Shown here piece after piece: positions 14,264 to 14,962 of a stretch of DNA of 14,962 nt (the first letter of the stretch is position 1; each line of letters begins with the position of its first letter). Origin of the DNA: Halobacteria archaeon (GTDB lineage: Archaea; Halobacteriota; Syntropharchaeia; Alkanophagales; Methanospirareceae); assembly GCA_029932715.1 (NCBI GenBank), contig JAOZPO010000011.1, positions 1-14,962 on the forward strand, read 5' to 3'. Under the pieces are notes generated by a model. It did no database searches. It had not been told where the DNA came from and saw nothing but the letters and a program-made list of their open reading frames with translations. Position numbers and translations under genes: made by a program.

Positions 14264-14962
14264 ATGAACATAAAAGAAGCAGCCCGAATATTGGTCCTGG
14301 ACCCCATACATGGGGCAGAAGTAATAGCAGAGGAATTAAAAGGAATTGGTAAGGACGTGCAGGTATTCAATCCCTATAGGGCATCTTCTTCTGATAAAAC
14401 AGTTTTAAAGAATTTGAATTACGATTTGGTTATTGCTCCGGTTCATTTAAATCCGAACTTTGAAATAGTAAAGCAAGCTATGGGGAACGCCATACCATTT
14501 ATGAGCCATCACGAAGCGGTAAAAGAGATAGCAGCTATAAACAACATTTTCAACGGTATAAAAGTGGTGGAAGTAACGGGTACGGTTAAGAAAACATCAG
14601 TCTGCGAGTTGATATGCCAATTGGTGAATACCAAGAAGGTGCTTTCGCATACCAGCTCCATCACACGTTTTCAATCAGCAGGTAAAGAGGTACGATTCCC
14701 CAGGTTAGGTGGCACGCCTGCGAATGTCTTGAAAGTAATGGAAATAGCACGCGCGAGTAATTTGGAGCCAGATATAGCAGTGTTTGAGGTTTCGCTTGGT
14801 TTAACAGGGATAGGCGATGTAGCGGTAATAACCAGCCTGGAAGAAGATTACAGGGTTGCAGGGGGCACAAAAGCTGCATCAGCAGTAAAGAAAGCATCTT
14901 TACGGAACTACGATGGCAAAGGCAGCAGTGTCGTGGTCCATCCAGGGTTATCAGATTTATTT
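14264..14962 (+). CDS. cfbE: Mur-ligase-like protein, probably coenzyme F430 synthetase (CfbE), N-terminal part
   Basis: An open frame of 233 codons continuing past the right edge. The N-terminal region (about 1-95) has a small alpha/beta domain with LDPIHGAEVIAEEL and IPFMSHHEAV. A Mur-ligase ATP site at VEVTGTVKKTSVCELI (102-117) follows. The segment FEVSLGLTGIGDVAVITSL (174-192) with E175 corresponds to the conserved Glu of the Mur central domain, then DYRVAGGTKAASAVK. CfbE closes the final ring of F430 by ATP-dependent activation of a carboxylate and is a MurF-like enzyme found near cfbC and cfbD. The P-loop is unusual: the glycine before the catalytic lysine is itself lysine. The start at 14264 follows a TATA element by about 30 bases. 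Other archaeal Mur-like ligases are the alternative. Confidence 0.7.
   Translation, partial: MNIKEAARILVLDPIHGAEVIAEELKGIGKDVQVFNPYRASSSDKTVLKNLNYDLVIAPVHLNPNFEIVKQAMGNAIPFMSHHEAVKEIAAINNIFNGIKVVEVTGTVKKTSVCELICQLVNTKKVLSHTSSITRFQSAGKEVRFPRLGGTPANVLKVMEIARASNLEPDIAVFEVSLGLTGIGDVAVITSLEEDYRVAGGTKAASAVKKASLRNYDGKGSSVVVHPGLSDLF

Noticed and set aside
14146..14352. 68-codon frame spanning the end of cobS and the start of the cfbE-like gene
   Set aside because: It overlaps both real genes in another frame, and its translation looks random.
1..14962. CRISPR array, insertion sequence, integrase or tRNA-associated attachment site
   Set aside because: I saw no regularly spaced repeats, transposase or integrase motifs. 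Neither tRNA 3' end is visibly duplicated elsewhere in the window.

Overview
The window looks like a chromosomal segment of a methanogenic or methane-oxidising euryarchaeon. The archaeal signs are ribosomal protein L21e, Sec61-beta/SecG, membrane-anchored LonB, archaeal phosphopantoate-beta-alanine ligase, a UPF0292 Toprim protein, TATA-box promoters with very short leaders, and tRNAs without an encoded CCA. Two coenzyme F430 genes (CfbC-like and a partial CfbE-like) point to methyl-coenzyme M reductase metabolism. A Methanosarcinales- or ANME-1-like source is possible, but lineage cannot be settled from this sequence.

Layout. At 1-262 (minus) is the N-terminus of a thioredoxin-reductase-like flavoprotein. 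tRNA-Val(GAC) follows on the plus strand and converges on L21e (467-781, minus). L21e diverges from a plus-strand group, 844-5595: mannosyl-3-phosphoglycerate synthase, its phosphatase (overlapping ATGA) and a GH38 alpha-mannosidase. Next come a small PNPOx-like flavoprotein and a Toprim protein (5805-6735). AroD (minus), tRNA-His(GTG) (plus) and an MthK-like RCK potassium channel (minus) fill 6772-8687. From 8840 to the end everything is on the plus strand: SecG, MoaC, phosphopantoate-beta-alanine ligase, CfbC-like protein, LonB, CobS and the first 233 codons of a CfbE-like Mur ligase.

Themes. (1) Compatible solute: MpgS and MpgP make mannosylglycerate, and the adjacent GH38 enzyme may break it down. 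GH38 includes the E. coli mannosylglycerate-phosphate hydrolase MngB of nearly the same length. This is the most interesting unit here. The K+ channel 2 kb away also fits osmotic adaptation, though no physical link is shown. (2) Cofactors: MoaC (molybdopterin), pantothenate/CoA, F430 (CfbC, CfbE) and cobamide (CobS) genes lie within 6 kb. (3) Housekeeping: protein export, membrane proteolysis, translation and shikimate synthesis.

I saw no insertion sequence, integrase, CRISPR array or defence locus. Apart from the mannosylglycerate module, this is mostly an ordinary core-genome region with a few local oddities.
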